A DNA stretch of 64,000 nt from Evansella alkalicola (GTDB lineage Bacteria > Bacillota > Bacilli > Bacillales > Salisediminibacteriaceae). Numbering within the stretch: the first letter of the stretch is position 1; each line of letters opens with the position of its first letter. Of the stretch, positions 46,501 to 55,599 are shown one piece after another. Position numbers and translations under genes: made by a program. The stretch lies in NCBI RefSeq assembly GCF_019042735.1, contig NZ_JAHQCR010000077.1, positions 19,338 to 83,337 on the forward strand. Direction: 5' to 3'. The notes below the pieces were generated by a model. The model had not been told where the DNA came from. It did not search any database and saw nothing but the letters and a program-made list of their open reading frames with translations.

Positions 46501-47056
46501 TGCACTATTCACTGGCTATGTCATTGCAGCAAACTATCATAAGGAAAATGAAAAAGACACGTTTGAATCGAAGCAAAGCCTTGTCTCCCGCAATACACCT
46601 ATTACGGTTTTAACATTGGTTACTGGGTTAGTAGAAGGACTATTAATCGGGATAATCTCCAGTTATTTTTTAGGTCTTACTGGAGCAAATATGATTAGTT
46701 ATATTTTCTTGACGACTTTTATTACCTTGATGATTCTTCTAGCTGCTACCTATTTGTTAAGGCAGTTAAAAACGGTTGGGATGTTTGTCTTACTTGTAGT
46801 TTTGAGTATGTATCTATTTTCTTCTAGAGCAATTGGAACTAATAATCTAGGTGCTGGAGCTTTACGTGATATTTCACCTTTGGAATATATAGAAAGGTGG
46901 ATAACTAGTTCTATTGATAGTTCGGCAAATTATTTAACAATGATCCTTATTATCATTGGAATATCAATTGTTTTGCTAGTAGCCAATTTAATAGTATTTA
47001 ACCTCGGATCTCGAAATGGAGAGTTGGATGATGATTCAAAGGCTAAAGCGAGTTAA
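43553..47056 (+). CDS. esaA: T7SS membrane protein EsaA/YueB
   Basis: About 1167 residues from ATG 43553 (GGAG 11 nt upstream); in-frame GTG 43541 abuts it. One N-terminal helix (about residues 8-27), a large extracellular domain with coiled-coil stretches, and about five C-terminal helices (about 966-1156) match EsaA/YueB, which spans the cell wall; in B. subtilis YueB is the SPP1 phage receptor. LMTVALVNEDEGA near the start is conserved. Residues about 543-669 are an extremely acidic Glu/Asp/Ser/Asn tract, unusual for the family and probably a disordered spacer through the wall. It is the first of the secretion genes after esxA. Confidence 0.88.
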   Translation: MKKKKSPIILLFVLILLLISGLSYFALNPVSKTATVDGTQLMTVALVNEDEGATFNNNFLSFGNAFVRSLDNNDEHEWFVVSRGVAESGLERQVYDMMIVIPNDFTRKALSIESESPERVTLDYKINASGNDEVRPQAEKTASQILNDFNRRIIDVYFASVIGNLQEAQDSIASIVDNYGLYVDTYNTDVNTPLANYTNQFESVKGYTELSKTNFDQLDNRIHSFQDYLVENASSYHDFLSNLNEVSDKKEETSTLSTEYFNSLSEFDAALREQNIQEQLNNLQQANNHINSQFQLNENMMSGSIVADTINLQSFINRANELVRQTEENLIGTLESDLKSKVRRQLSSILAESFNKEFVNLNSLLDSPDKNVHDAIQRQINQLPSLSEKDIDESGLSEETTTELKNVIAVTNKYMNEFNFKPGEQDDSKLLSRQIRDIKQRFADTGVMMSDSVQLPKNRKPGQTFELTIPDVYEIQGLWITLPNGEEEEYTNIYLEKGKLNLPANDEGVFTVRINLRLLDADSNIDVFQPATWSWKMKQKNIDDIDNPDQISDPVDNEPAPENGEPEQEEGSSNEEVAEEESEMDSEEKANSNDDRRPQSEESSQTDEEGRTEEEGSNEEEESNEEEGNDEEGNIDEDEDSNENGESDGDSSDEENGDSNDDEENEKPEIIRVKVVNNYIYHRVMSPLLDEPTQLLINAADSTVRDYQKMILLYEIYFGIDMRDEELREWLGDKSLTDLSTESSLYYLFNHKELDELLTNYFVKRVTDGVAKEIRRPLEDFREQVTAYRQHIDATEDKMDQLAEKVGSTMEQALVMNTALTEVLENVEDWRRESMRLLEEQQQLQAVGSEEQTAVMTLESNFQPLLSTSELLAEQASDNRNEAENVYQTFEMIDNQANAIQESGVGLVSQAERLGEDLTNQILEDEVFVENFAGVLSNSRIGERQNEDLFDFLSNPVETNNQGTIVSGDTFTPYFLVLIIFIVALFTGYVIAANYHKENEKDTFESKQSLVSRNTPITVLTLVTGLVEGLLIGIISSYFLGLTGANMISYIFLTTFITLMILLAATYLLRQLKTVGMFVLLVVLSMYLFSSRAIGTNNLGAGALRDISPLEYIERWITSSIDSSANYLTMILIIIGISIVLLVANLIVFNLGSRNGELDDDSKAKAS

Positions 47057-47516
47057 TATAGTTTTCTGTTTTCTATTGGTATGGTTGTTTTCCCCTTTGC
47101 TAGTATTTGGTGAAGACTCACCAGAGGAAAGGGGAAAAATGAATCTTGAGGTGGATCGGATTAATACAAATTCCAATAGTAATAATCAAAGGATTACTTT
47201 AACAGAATTGGAACGAAATCTCCCTGATTTGTTCACTGTAGGTACGTTGGAAAAAATTAATTATAAACAATTGGAAGAAGACAAATGGTTGGAAGAACTG
47301 CAAGGGGCACTGTTTCAAGCAGAAGTGAATACTGACCAGCAATTGGAAGAGGTTCAAGCAGCATTGTTTACTGAAGAATATACAGTAACAACTACCTCCA
47401 CTACAGCTCCGCAGGAAGAAGAAGGAGGTAGCCAAACGATCCTTTTTGGTTTTTTAACTCTCGTTTCTATTGTTGGTGGAGCTGTGTATTTGATGTTGGA
47501 AAAAGTACTGGATTAG
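47031..47516 (+). CDS. essA: T7SS membrane protein EssA
   Basis: About 161 residues. ATG 47031 has GGAGAG 7 nt upstream; in-frame ATG 47016 and 47028 are alternatives. The gene overlaps esaA by 26 nt. A signal or anchor helix (about residues 8-27) and a C-terminal helix (about 138-157) flank a Glu- and Gln-rich region containing the repeated WLEELQGALF and QLEEVQAALF. Size, topology and position identify it as EssA/YueC, an accessory subunit of the secretion channel. Confidence 0.78.
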   Translation: MIQRLKRVNIVFCFLLVWLFSPLLVFGEDSPEERGKMNLEVDRINTNSNSNNQRITLTELERNLPDLFTVGTLEKINYKQLEEDKWLEELQGALFQAEVNTDQQLEEVQAALFTEEYTVTTTSTTAPQEEEGGSQTILFGFLTLVSIVGGAVYLMLEKVLD

Positions 47517-47527
47517 GGGTTTTGTAA

Positions 47528-47782
47528 ATGGCCAATGAATCTCATATAAATGTGACAATAGATTTTACTAGCTGGGGTTATGGTGGAGTACATGATTTAA
47601 GAATTCCTGTTCGGATAACAGTAAAGCAACTAATTGTTAACTTAATGGAAGCTTTAAATGTATATAAAAAACAAGATGCTTTATGTGTGATCAAGGTTAT
47701 AACAAAAGACATTCTTATTTCGAATGAAGATATTTTAAGTGATTATCCAATTGCAGATGGTGATATTTTCAAAGTAATGTAG
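47528..47782 (+). CDS. esaB: ubiquitin-like T7SS protein EsaB/YukD
   Basis: An 84-residue protein starting ANESHINVTIDFTSWG and ending DYPIADGDIFKVM, the ubiquitin-like fold of YukD. It has no membrane segment. In known systems it is required for secretion or its regulation but is not conjugated, since it lacks the terminal di-glycine; none is seen here. It lies 11 nt after essA. Confidence 0.85.
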   Translation: MANESHINVTIDFTSWGYGGVHDLRIPVRITVKQLIVNLMEALNVYKKQDALCVIKVITKDILISNEDILSDYPIADGDIFKVM

Positions 47783-47832
47783 ATTTTATTCTCTATGTAA
47801 TAGCTGTCTAGATGAAGAAGGAGTCAATAGAT

Positions 47833-49188
47833 ATGAAGGAAATAAAGGTTCAGTTTAATGAGCTAACTCTTCCATATGTGATGGATGGAGACAGGTGGAA
47901 CACAGAGTTGGCAAAATCACAAACTCGTATAACGGATGTTCGTCAACTTTCATTGATGACAGATGTCTCAGAGCTGTTTGTTCCAGTGAAAATTGAGGAG
48001 GAAGAGGACCTCTATCGTTTTTCTTATTTGATAAAGGAAGATAACTATCAATGGAATGAAATTAAGGATCTTCCTCGAAATGAAAAATTACGTTTGCTTT
48101 GTAATATTGCAAGGCTTGAAAATATTATATCTACGCGGATCACTTTCTTTCTTCATCCAGACAATGTTGTTTTCGATTGTAACTTACTTCCTCGTATCGT
48201 TTATCGGGGTATACGAGGAATACTACCTCCATTTGAGATGGAGGTACAAGATTTTTTAAAGCAATATAAATGTTTTGCAATAGCCTTGTTTTCAAAGGTT
48301 TACAGTTTCGATGACCTCTATAACGGTCAACTAAAAAATTGTAAAGAAAACGATTTTGAAAAACGAGTGAGTGAGATAGATTATTTAGCTGAACTAATTG
48401 CTTATTTAGAAGATTGCTTTATAAAGGAACAGGATAAAACAGATAGAACGATGAAGGTCGTTTCTATCAAACAGTTTCGGTTATTTAAGAGGTTGGCAAT
48501 TATTATGAGTGCTGTTTCCTTAATATTAGTAATTCCACTTGTTTACTATATTTTCTCTAAAGATCCTTACCAAGAACGACTCCTTACTGCTCATGGTGAA
48601 TTTCTTGCTGACAATTATAGTAGTGTCATTTCTACACTACGTAGCGATGAGCCAGAACAGTTACCATACAGGACTAAGTACATTTTGGCCAATTCTTACA
48701 TTCAAGTTGAGAGTTTATCCAATCGTGAGAAAGATGTCATTATGAGAAATATAAGTTTGAGAAGTGATGAAAATTACTTATTATATTGGATCTATAATGG
48801 CAGGGGGAAATTTGAAGAATCTATAGAGCTTGCAAAATACATTGATGACCCACAGCTTATCATGTACGGATTAATTAAACAAATAGAAGGAGCAAGAAAT
48901 AACCCACATTTATCTGGATCCGAGCGGGATGAAATGGTAAAACAACTTCAAGACGAACTGAACCAATATAGGGCAAACTATATAGAGTTTGATGAAGAAG
49001 AGAGTTTTGATGAGTTTTCAGAAGGACAATCTGATGGGGACGTTGATGTGGAACCGGAATCGGAACCGGAAGCTGAAGCTGGGAGTGAGGCAGATGCGGA
49101 GTTGGAGCGTGAAACTGAGAGCAATTCGATAGGAGAACAGGAAATAGATCTTGAAGGAAATGAAGAGGAAGAAGAAAATGAGTCATAA
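47833..49188 (+). CDS. essB: T7SS pseudokinase subunit EssB/YukC
   Basis: About 451 residues from ATG 47833, with AAGAAGGAG 9 nt upstream; ATG 47812 precedes that site. A cytoplasmic pseudokinase-like domain (residues 1-215), one helix (about 217-241) and an outer helical domain (245-395) fit EssB. After about residue 395 comes a Glu-rich tail with EPESEPEAEAGSEADAE, which is much more acidic than in familiar homologues. The 3' end overlaps essC by 11 nt. EssB links EssC to the other membrane subunits. Confidence 0.87.
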   Translation: MKEIKVQFNELTLPYVMDGDRWNTELAKSQTRITDVRQLSLMTDVSELFVPVKIEEEEDLYRFSYLIKEDNYQWNEIKDLPRNEKLRLLCNIARLENIISTRITFFLHPDNVVFDCNLLPRIVYRGIRGILPPFEMEVQDFLKQYKCFAIALFSKVYSFDDLYNGQLKNCKENDFEKRVSEIDYLAELIAYLEDCFIKEQDKTDRTMKVVSIKQFRLFKRLAIIMSAVSLILVIPLVYYIFSKDPYQERLLTAHGEFLADNYSSVISTLRSDEPEQLPYRTKYILANSYIQVESLSNREKDVIMRNISLRSDENYLLYWIYNGRGKFEESIELAKYIDDPQLIMYGLIKQIEGARNNPHLSGSERDEMVKQLQDELNQYRANYIEFDEEESFDEFSEGQSDGDVDVEPESEPEAEAGSEADAELERETESNSIGEQEIDLEGNEEEEENES

Positions 49189-52100
49189 AACCCTATGGAT
49201 CAAATTTGAAAATCAATTGCATAAATGTCGAGTCGCTGAAGGTACTCCCCGAATCATCAAAATAGGGAATGAATGGACGGATACAGTGACTTTCCCTCAA
49301 CTGAAAGAGCCGTTTTCAATTAATTGGGATGGTGAAGTTTGTGAAATTCTTATCCATCAATTAAAGGGGAACGATGGCCTAACATTAGGTTTAGATGAGG
49401 GAGAAATGTCTTTTTATCTCAGTGATACAAGGGAGAGATTGATCTATGACACAACAGGTAAGCTCAGTGTGTCATTTGGTGATACAGAGTTCGACGACGT
49501 CATGATTCCAGCGGTGAAATCTCACGTTGTATTACAAAGGTCCAATATAAATGAGCAGTTTGAACTGGTTGTTCATCATGGAGAAGTATTTCATAATTTT
49601 ATTGCAAAAACTGGAAGTATAAAGCTAGAAGATGGAGATCAACTCTTCATGAATGGGATCAATGTGATTGTAAACAAAGAAAATATTGAAGTTGAACCTT
49701 CGAACAAGGACGTACATTCTAAGTTAACCCAACTAGTAGACGGTGATTTTTACTATAGTAACGAGTTTCCTGATTATCATCGATCTCCTCGAATTATCTA
49801 TAGGGAACCAGAGGAAAAACAAACACTTGCGAAGCCATCTAATAAGCCATCAAAGCCAAGTGAACAATTAGCAAGAACAGTAGTACCACCCCTTGTAATG
49901 ATCGGTGCTCTTATTCTTCTTTCGATTATGCAGCCTAGGGGAATTTATATTATCGTCATGCTATCCATGACAGTGGTGACAGTTGTAATCTCTGTCATTT
50001 ACTATTTGAAAAATGTGAAGAAGTATAAAGCTGATATGAAGGAAAGGGAAAAAAGCTATAAAGAATACTTGCAAAGAAAAACGAAAGAGTTTCATAAAAT
50101 TAGTGAGATGCAACGTCATGCATTGGAGTACCACTACCCTACTGTTACGGAAATATCAGAGCTGGCTAAAAAGGTAGATGCAAGGATTTTTGAGAAGACA
50201 ATGCTTCATCATGACTTCCTTAATTATCGTACCGGACTAGGGACAGTCGATGCAAGCTTTGAAATAGACTTCAATGAGGAAGAGTTTACTCAGGAAAAAG
50301 ATGAACTAATTGATGGTGCGAAGGAGCTGTTGTCGCAGTATAAAGAGATAGAAAACGTACCTGTTGTGGCCTCCCTAATGAAGGGGCCTGTAGGCTATAT
50401 AGGACAGAGAAAACTTGTGTTAGAACAACTTCAATTATTAGTGATTCAAACCTCTTTGTTCCATAGCTATTATGATGTTCAATTTATCACTATTTTTCCA
50501 GAAGAGGAAAAACTCGAGTGGGATTGGATGAAGTGGTTACCCCATGCAAGTGTACGTGATGTGAATGTTAGGGGATTTGTTTATCATGAACGATCTCGTG
50601 ACCAAGTACTTTATTCGATGTATCAAATTCTTAAAGCAAGAAAGCAAACGCTAGAAGAAAAGGGACAGAAAAATGAGAAAACCTATTTCTACCCTCATTT
50701 TGTCGTACTAATAACGGATGAAAAAGTGATATTGGATCATACAATCATGGAATTTTTTAATGAGGATCCAAGCGAATTAGGTGTATCCCTCGTCTATGTT
50801 CAGGACTTGATGCAGTCTTTGCCTGAACATGTAAAAACCGTCATTGATATAAGGGATTCAAAAACTGGAAACATCATTTTAGAAGAAGGGGAATTGGTGA
50901 ATAAAAAGTTTACACCAGATCATTTCCCTCCGCACTTCAATAAAGAAGAGGTTTCAAGGGCATTAGCGCCAATAAACCATCTTCAGAATTTAAAAAGCTC
51001 AATTCCTGAGAGTGTGACTTTCCTTGAGTTATATGGTGTGGAAAAAGTAGAGGATTTGTCAATATCGCACCGGTGGAAAGTAAATGAAACGTATAAGAGC
51101 TTGGCAGTTCCACTTGGGTTGCGAGGAAAAGAGGATATTGTTCAGTTAAATTTACACGAAAAAGCACATGGCCCCCATGGATTAGTTGCAGGTACTACAG
51201 GTTCGGGGAAATCTGAGATTATTCAATCGTACATTCTCTCCTTAAGTGTCAACTTTCATCCTTATGAGGTTGCTTTTCTCCTCATTGATTATAAGGGTGG
51301 TGGGATGGCAAATTTATTTAAAAAACTGCCTCATCTCCTAGGGACCATTACTAACTTAGATCGTAGCCAAGCGATGCGAGCATTAGCGTCCATCAAAGCA
51401 GAGCTTCAAAAACGTCAAAGGCTATTTGGTGAAAATGACGTCAATCATATTAATCAATACCAAAAGCTATATAAACAAGGAAAAGTAGAGGACCCAATGC
51501 CGCACTTGTTCTTAATATCAGATGAGTTTGCTGAATTAAAGGCTGAGCAACCTGATTTTATGAAGGAACTTGTTTCTACGGCTAGAATTGGGCGCTCTTT
51601 AGGAATTCACTTAATTTTAGCAACACAAAAACCAAGTGGTGTTGTTGATGACCAAATATGGTCTAACTCTAAATTTAAACTAGCTTTGAAAGTGCAGAAT
51701 GCTAGTGATTCCAATGAGATTTTAAAGACACCTGATGCTGCGGAAATTACATTGCCAGGTCGTGCTTATTTACAAGTCGGAAATAATGAAATCTATGAGT
51801 TGTTCCAAAGTGCCTGGAGTGGTGCAGACTACATTCCAAATAAAGAAGACTTGGAATTAGTTGATCATACTATATACGCAATCAATGACTTAGGCCAGTA
51901 TGATATTTTAACAAAGGATTTAAGTGGACTGGCAAACAAAGAGGCTGTAGAAAAGGTTCCTACTGAATTAGAGGCTGTTATTGATTACATTCATAGTTTC
52001 ACAGACGAACAGGAAATTGAGCCACTCGATAGACCTTGGTTACCGCCATTACCTGGGCACATCTCCGTTGAAGAGCTTCATCCTATTAACTTTAAAGAAG

Positions 52101-53632
52101 CATGGGAGGAGGGGAAAAAGCCATTAAGGGCAACAGTGGGCTTACTAGATCAGCCAGAATTACAAGCACAGAAACCTCTTACTTTAGATTTGACAAAGGA
52201 TGGACATCTTGCAGTGTTTTCGAGTCCTGGATACGGTAAATCAACTTTTTTACAAACAATAGTAATGGATTTAGTGAGGCAACACCATCCTGAGCATTTA
52301 CATGTTTATTTATTAGATTTTGGTACAAATGGATTACTGCCGTTGAAGAATATTCCTCACGTAGCAGATACGTTCCAGGTTGATGAAGTTGAGAAAGTTG
52401 AGAAGATGTTGCGGTTAATTGTAAACATCTTGAAAGAGAGGAAGCAAAAGTTAAGTAAATACGGTGTGGCCAATATGGAAATGTATGAAAAGGCTAGTGG
52501 TGAAGAAGTCCCTAATATATTGGTAGTCATTGATAACTATGACTCTGTGAAAGATACTGATTTTTCCGAGCAATTTGAGAAAACGATGACACAAATAGCC
52601 CGTGAAGGAGCAAGTGTAGGTGTTCATTTAGTAGTAAGTGCAGGACGACAAGGCGCTATGAGAATGCCTTTGCTTTCTAATATAAAAACTCAAATCCCAC
52701 TCTATCTCATAGAAAATTCAGAAATACTGTCAATTATAGGAAGGACGGACTTGAAGATAGAAGAAATACCAGGAAGAGGTTTGGTTAAGATAGAAGAACC
52801 TGCACTATTCCAGACGATGCTTCCGTCAGAAGGTATAGAGCCTTTAGAAATTATTGACTCTATCCAACAGACAGCTGAAGAGATGGGTAAATATTGGAGA
52901 GGCGAAGTTCCTGAACCAATCCCAATGATGCCAGAAGGCGTTATTATGTTTGATGAATTTAGGGTTAAAAAGAAAGTGGTAGAACTTGTAGAAAGGAAAC
53001 AAGTACCATTAGGTTTTGATTTCGAAGAGGTTCAACCTGTTGCTTTCGATCCACTAGCCTATGGCAATTTAATTGTAGTTAGTGATCGAAAGGATGGGTT
53101 GCTCAGAATGAATCGAGCAATAGTACAAAGTATGCTCCTCTTAGGTAATCATTATCAAACAATGGTTATTGATACTGCTGATAAAGAACTTGCAGACTTT
53201 GAAAAAGAATTGAATGCATATATTAGTGATGTAAATGGACTGCTAAAAGTGAAGAAGGATTTACTAAGTGAAGTTTCTATGCGTATAGAAAAACCACAAG
53301 ATGAACCGAATTGGCTAGTGTTTATTGCAGATTTACAAGATTTTACTGAAAAAACTGCCTTAGATATAGATGAGATAACCACTTTACTCGAACAAGGTAG
53401 AAAGACCGGCATTTACTTCATTTTAAGTGGTGATTATGGATTTGTAGGAATGAGCTACGATCAAGTAGCAAAATACGTAAGAACCCAAACAGATATAGGA
53501 TTAATAAGTATGCGCCTAAGCGATCAGGATATTTTTAAACAAGCGTTTATTTCAAAGGAAAAATATCCAAATCCTTATGAGTGCTACTTGGCAATGGATC
53601 ACCAAAGCTTGAAATTAAAAATACCTGAGTAA
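49178..53632 (+). CDS. essC: T7SS FtsK/SpoIIIE-type ATPase EssC/YukBA
   Basis: About 1484 residues from ATG 49178 (GAGG 9 nt upstream); ATG 49160 is an alternative. Order: two FHA-like domains (1-190), two helices (about 231-277), then three ATPase modules. The first has Walker A GTTGSGKSE (about 671) and LLIDYKGGGMANLF; the second SSPGYGKST (about 1015) and LHVYLLDFG; the third, after about 1270, lacks a Walker A and is probably structural and substrate-selecting. This is the motor that recognises and exports WXG100 and LXG substrates. In B. subtilis it is one polypeptide too. The variable C-terminus should determine which toxins are exported. Confidence 0.92.
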   Translation: MSHKTLWIKFENQLHKCRVAEGTPRIIKIGNEWTDTVTFPQLKEPFSINWDGEVCEILIHQLKGNDGLTLGLDEGEMSFYLSDTRERLIYDTTGKLSVSFGDTEFDDVMIPAVKSHVVLQRSNINEQFELVVHHGEVFHNFIAKTGSIKLEDGDQLFMNGINVIVNKENIEVEPSNKDVHSKLTQLVDGDFYYSNEFPDYHRSPRIIYREPEEKQTLAKPSNKPSKPSEQLARTVVPPLVMIGALILLSIMQPRGIYIIVMLSMTVVTVVISVIYYLKNVKKYKADMKEREKSYKEYLQRKTKEFHKISEMQRHALEYHYPTVTEISELAKKVDARIFEKTMLHHDFLNYRTGLGTVDASFEIDFNEEEFTQEKDELIDGAKELLSQYKEIENVPVVASLMKGPVGYIGQRKLVLEQLQLLVIQTSLFHSYYDVQFITIFPEEEKLEWDWMKWLPHASVRDVNVRGFVYHERSRDQVLYSMYQILKARKQTLEEKGQKNEKTYFYPHFVVLITDEKVILDHTIMEFFNEDPSELGVSLVYVQDLMQSLPEHVKTVIDIRDSKTGNIILEEGELVNKKFTPDHFPPHFNKEEVSRALAPINHLQNLKSSIPESVTFLELYGVEKVEDLSISHRWKVNETYKSLAVPLGLRGKEDIVQLNLHEKAHGPHGLVAGTTGSGKSEIIQSYILSLSVNFHPYEVAFLLIDYKGGGMANLFKKLPHLLGTITNLDRSQAMRALASIKAELQKRQRLFGENDVNHINQYQKLYKQGKVEDPMPHLFLISDEFAELKAEQPDFMKELVSTARIGRSLGIHLILATQKPSGVVDDQIWSNSKFKLALKVQNASDSNEILKTPDAAEITLPGRAYLQVGNNEIYELFQSAWSGADYIPNKEDLELVDHTIYAINDLGQYDILTKDLSGLANKEAVEKVPTELEAVIDYIHSFTDEQEIEPLDRPWLPPLPGHISVEELHPINFKEAWEEGKKPLRATVGLLDQPELQAQKPLTLDLTKDGHLAVFSSPGYGKSTFLQTIVMDLVRQHHPEHLHVYLLDFGTNGLLPLKNIPHVADTFQVDEVEKVEKMLRLIVNILKERKQKLSKYGVANMEMYEKASGEEVPNILVVIDNYDSVKDTDFSEQFEKTMTQIAREGASVGVHLVVSAGRQGAMRMPLLSNIKTQIPLYLIENSEILSIIGRTDLKIEEIPGRGLVKIEEPALFQTMLPSEGIEPLEIIDSIQQTAEEMGKYWRGEVPEPIPMMPEGVIMFDEFRVKKKVVELVERKQVPLGFDFEEVQPVAFDPLAYGNLIVVSDRKDGLLRMNRAIVQSMLLLGNHYQTMVIDTADKELADFEKELNAYISDVNGLLKVKKDLLSEVSMRIEKPQDEPNWLVFIADLQDFTEKTALDIDEITTLLEQGRKTGIYFILSGDYGFVGMSYDQVAKYVRTQTDIGLISMRLSDQDIFKQAFISKEKYPNPYECYLAMDHQSLKLKIPE

Positions 53633-53647
53633 GGAGGGTGTTCAATA

Positions 53648-54064
53648 ATGAGTAATCTAGGTATGTTGTATGCTTCGAGAAATAGAATTGTCAATGATAT
53701 TGGGTTTACCCGAACTCAGATATCAGTTGTTACGGATGAAATTACCCGTCTTCGGACAGCTGTAAATAGTTTACAAGGGAGTATATCAGATTTACAGACT
53801 ACGAAAAAAAAGATTGAAAACTTCTCGATTGATAAGAACAGGTGGAAGGGAGAAAATGCATCTACTTTTTCTAATAAGTATTCAACCTACGAGAGCAGTG
53901 TGAACAATTTTCATCGAAGTGCTGATAATGCTTTAGAAGGCGTCCAAGATGATCTACGAAGAGCAGAAGATAGGAAAACCTCCCTTTCAAACAGCTTGAC
54001 TGGTTTACAAGGCTCATTAAATACAGTAGACAGACAAATCAAGTGGGCGCAAAGGAGTGAATAA
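53648..54064 (+). CDS. YwqH-like (DUF5082) T7SS-associated helical protein
   Basis: A 138-residue, almost entirely helical protein with WKGENA at about residue 66, a WXG-type turn between two long helices. Composition and place match B. subtilis YwqH, the first of three small genes that precede the LXG toxin YwqJ. Known partners of this kind bind the LXG domain and aid its export. It starts 16 nt after essC behind AAGGAGG, so it is coexpressed with the motor. Confidence 0.75.
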   Translation: MSNLGMLYASRNRIVNDIGFTRTQISVVTDEITRLRTAVNSLQGSISDLQTTKKKIENFSIDKNRWKGENASTFSNKYSTYESSVNNFHRSADNALEGVQDDLRRAEDRKTSLSNSLTGLQGSLNTVDRQIKWAQRSE

Positions 54065-54067
54065 TCC

Positions 54068-54376
54068 ATGGGAAAAGAAGTTCGAATTAATATAGAAGTA
54101 TTCAATACGAATGTGGAAAAACTAAGAAACTCAGTTTCTGGGTTGGAAACAAAGCTTCAAACAAACCGTGTCTTCCAGAAGACAAACATCTCCCCTTTTG
54201 TTGACGATGTAGAAAATACCGCAAGGGCATTAGAAGTTTTAAAGAAATACAGACTTTTCCTAGAAGATGACATAGTGTTATTGCATGATACAGGGGAGTC
54301 CATGCGTGATAACGATGAACAAATAGCTACACGGATTAACCATGTAGTGAGTGGTCCTCAGCCATTGAAAATATGA
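54068..54376 (+). CDS. YwqI-like T7SS-associated helical protein
   Basis: A 102-residue helical protein starting only 4 nt after the YwqH-like gene. It has no WXG turn; ISPFVDDVENT lies mid-way and GESMRDNDEQIA near the end, as in the YwqI/SACOL2603-type family. These proteins pair with YwqH-like ones to present an LXG toxin. Here no LXG gene follows; three membrane genes do. Its toxin may be encoded elsewhere or have been lost. Confidence 0.7.
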   Translation: MGKEVRINIEVFNTNVEKLRNSVSGLETKLQTNRVFQKTNISPFVDDVENTARALEVLKKYRLFLEDDIVLLHDTGESMRDNDEQIATRINHVVSGPQPLKI

Positions 54377-54561
54377 TAGAGGAGTAATATAAAACTTAAC
54401 GATAGATATTGTTATTATAAAAATAGCAAACTACTCAATGGGATGACTATAGGAAACTCAACAGTAAATGCAACAGTATGGGAATTTGGGAATTATTAAA
54501 AAATGGCACAATGAAGGGAAAAAAAGATCTGTTTCTGTTTATCCATTTGGAGGGATAGTAA

Positions 54562-55356
54562 TTGTTAGGAAAGTTCACGGAAAATGACTTTCTAGTTTTG
54601 AGAGGACCACTAGAATCAGGTAGACAGTCTCCAAAATCGTTGGGTAGTATATTTATAATATGTATATTTTGCCAAGCTGTGTTGCTCTTAATCATTTTTC
54701 ATTTTAGTGAATATTCGAACTTTCCAATGAAGGACATTGTAAATCAAATTCACCTCTTCATTTCGATCATACTTGGAATAATATCATTGTTATATGCTGT
54801 GCCATTCATTTATAAAAAGTCTCAAAAGATACAATATCTAATATCTATACTAGTTTCGCAAAATCTTTTTGGTGTATCCCTTCTTTGGGGAGCGTTATTA
54901 TTACTAGGTGAGGATAATACTATCATTTCAACAAAGTCTACAACGTTGTTAAGTATTACGTATTTAATTTTGACGATAGGATTATTAATTTTTATTGTTA
55001 CTTGTGTACGTTTTTATAATCTTATTAAAAAGGGGCATTACCAAAAAGGATCAAAGACCGAGAGCGTTAGAAGTAAATTTGAATCAAAAACATACATGTT
55101 ACCGGTAATAATTGGTACTGTTGGAATTGTGTGTTTTATGCAGTGCTTATCTAGAAACTTCGAGATTGGTTTTATGGATTTATTTTATGTTGTTGCACCC
55201 ATAATCTTTTTTTATGTGATGCTATTCGTACTTCCAGAACAGCTCGTAATCCTTTATTGTAAATATCGTTTTGATAGTTTTAACTTTGATCCTAATGGGC
55301 GCCATCTATATCCACCTAGAAATGAGAAGATACACGATTTAGATAATAAGGGATAA
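54562..55356 (+). CDS. six-helix membrane protein, paralogue 1 of 3
   Basis: A 264-residue protein from TTG 54562 with GGAGGGAT upstream. Six hydrophobic segments (about residues 30-52, 62-84, 92-116, 131-155, 172-192 and 205-232) indicate a multi-pass membrane protein. Conserved among the three paralogues are an N-terminal LGKFTENDFLVLRGPLES-like motif, QKIQYLIS, and a C-terminal PEQLVILYCKYRF with NGRHLYP. I do not recognise a family. Its position after the LXG helper genes suggests immunity to a membrane-targeting T7SS toxin; this is inference. Confidence 0.7.
   Translation: MLGKFTENDFLVLRGPLESGRQSPKSLGSIFIICIFCQAVLLLIIFHFSEYSNFPMKDIVNQIHLFISIILGIISLLYAVPFIYKKSQKIQYLISILVSQNLFGVSLLWGALLLLGEDNTIISTKSTTLLSITYLILTIGLLIFIVTCVRFYNLIKKGHYQKGSKTESVRSKFESKTYMLPVIIGTVGIVCFMQCLSRNFEIGFMDLFYVVAPIIFFYVMLFVLPEQLVILYCKYRFDSFNFDPNGRHLYPPRNEKIHDLDNKG
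55218..55314 (+). repeat. 97-nt near-identical 3' block shared by three paralogues
   Basis: The same block occurs at 55218-55314, 56262-56358 and 57262-57358. By eye, copy 1 differs from copies 2 and 3 at four positions each, and copies 2 and 3 differ at six. Flanking sequence diverges sharply on both sides, including at silent sites. Confidence 0.85.
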
Positions 55357-55599
55357 GTAGATTATATTTATTAGGTTCTGGTCCTCAAAAAGAATAAATC
55401 ATCGAATTAGGATGATTAAGAAACGTGGTTAGTCGTACAAGGTTAGGAAGTTTTCTACAGGAACATATAAAAAAGGTACATTGGAGGAGATTATATTCAA
55501 ATCTCTGATTCAAAGAAGGCATAATCTATAGCAGAAATTAGGTCTTCAATGGACAAAAGATAAAATGGAGTTTATGCGAGGTAGAAAGGTTGAGTTAGT

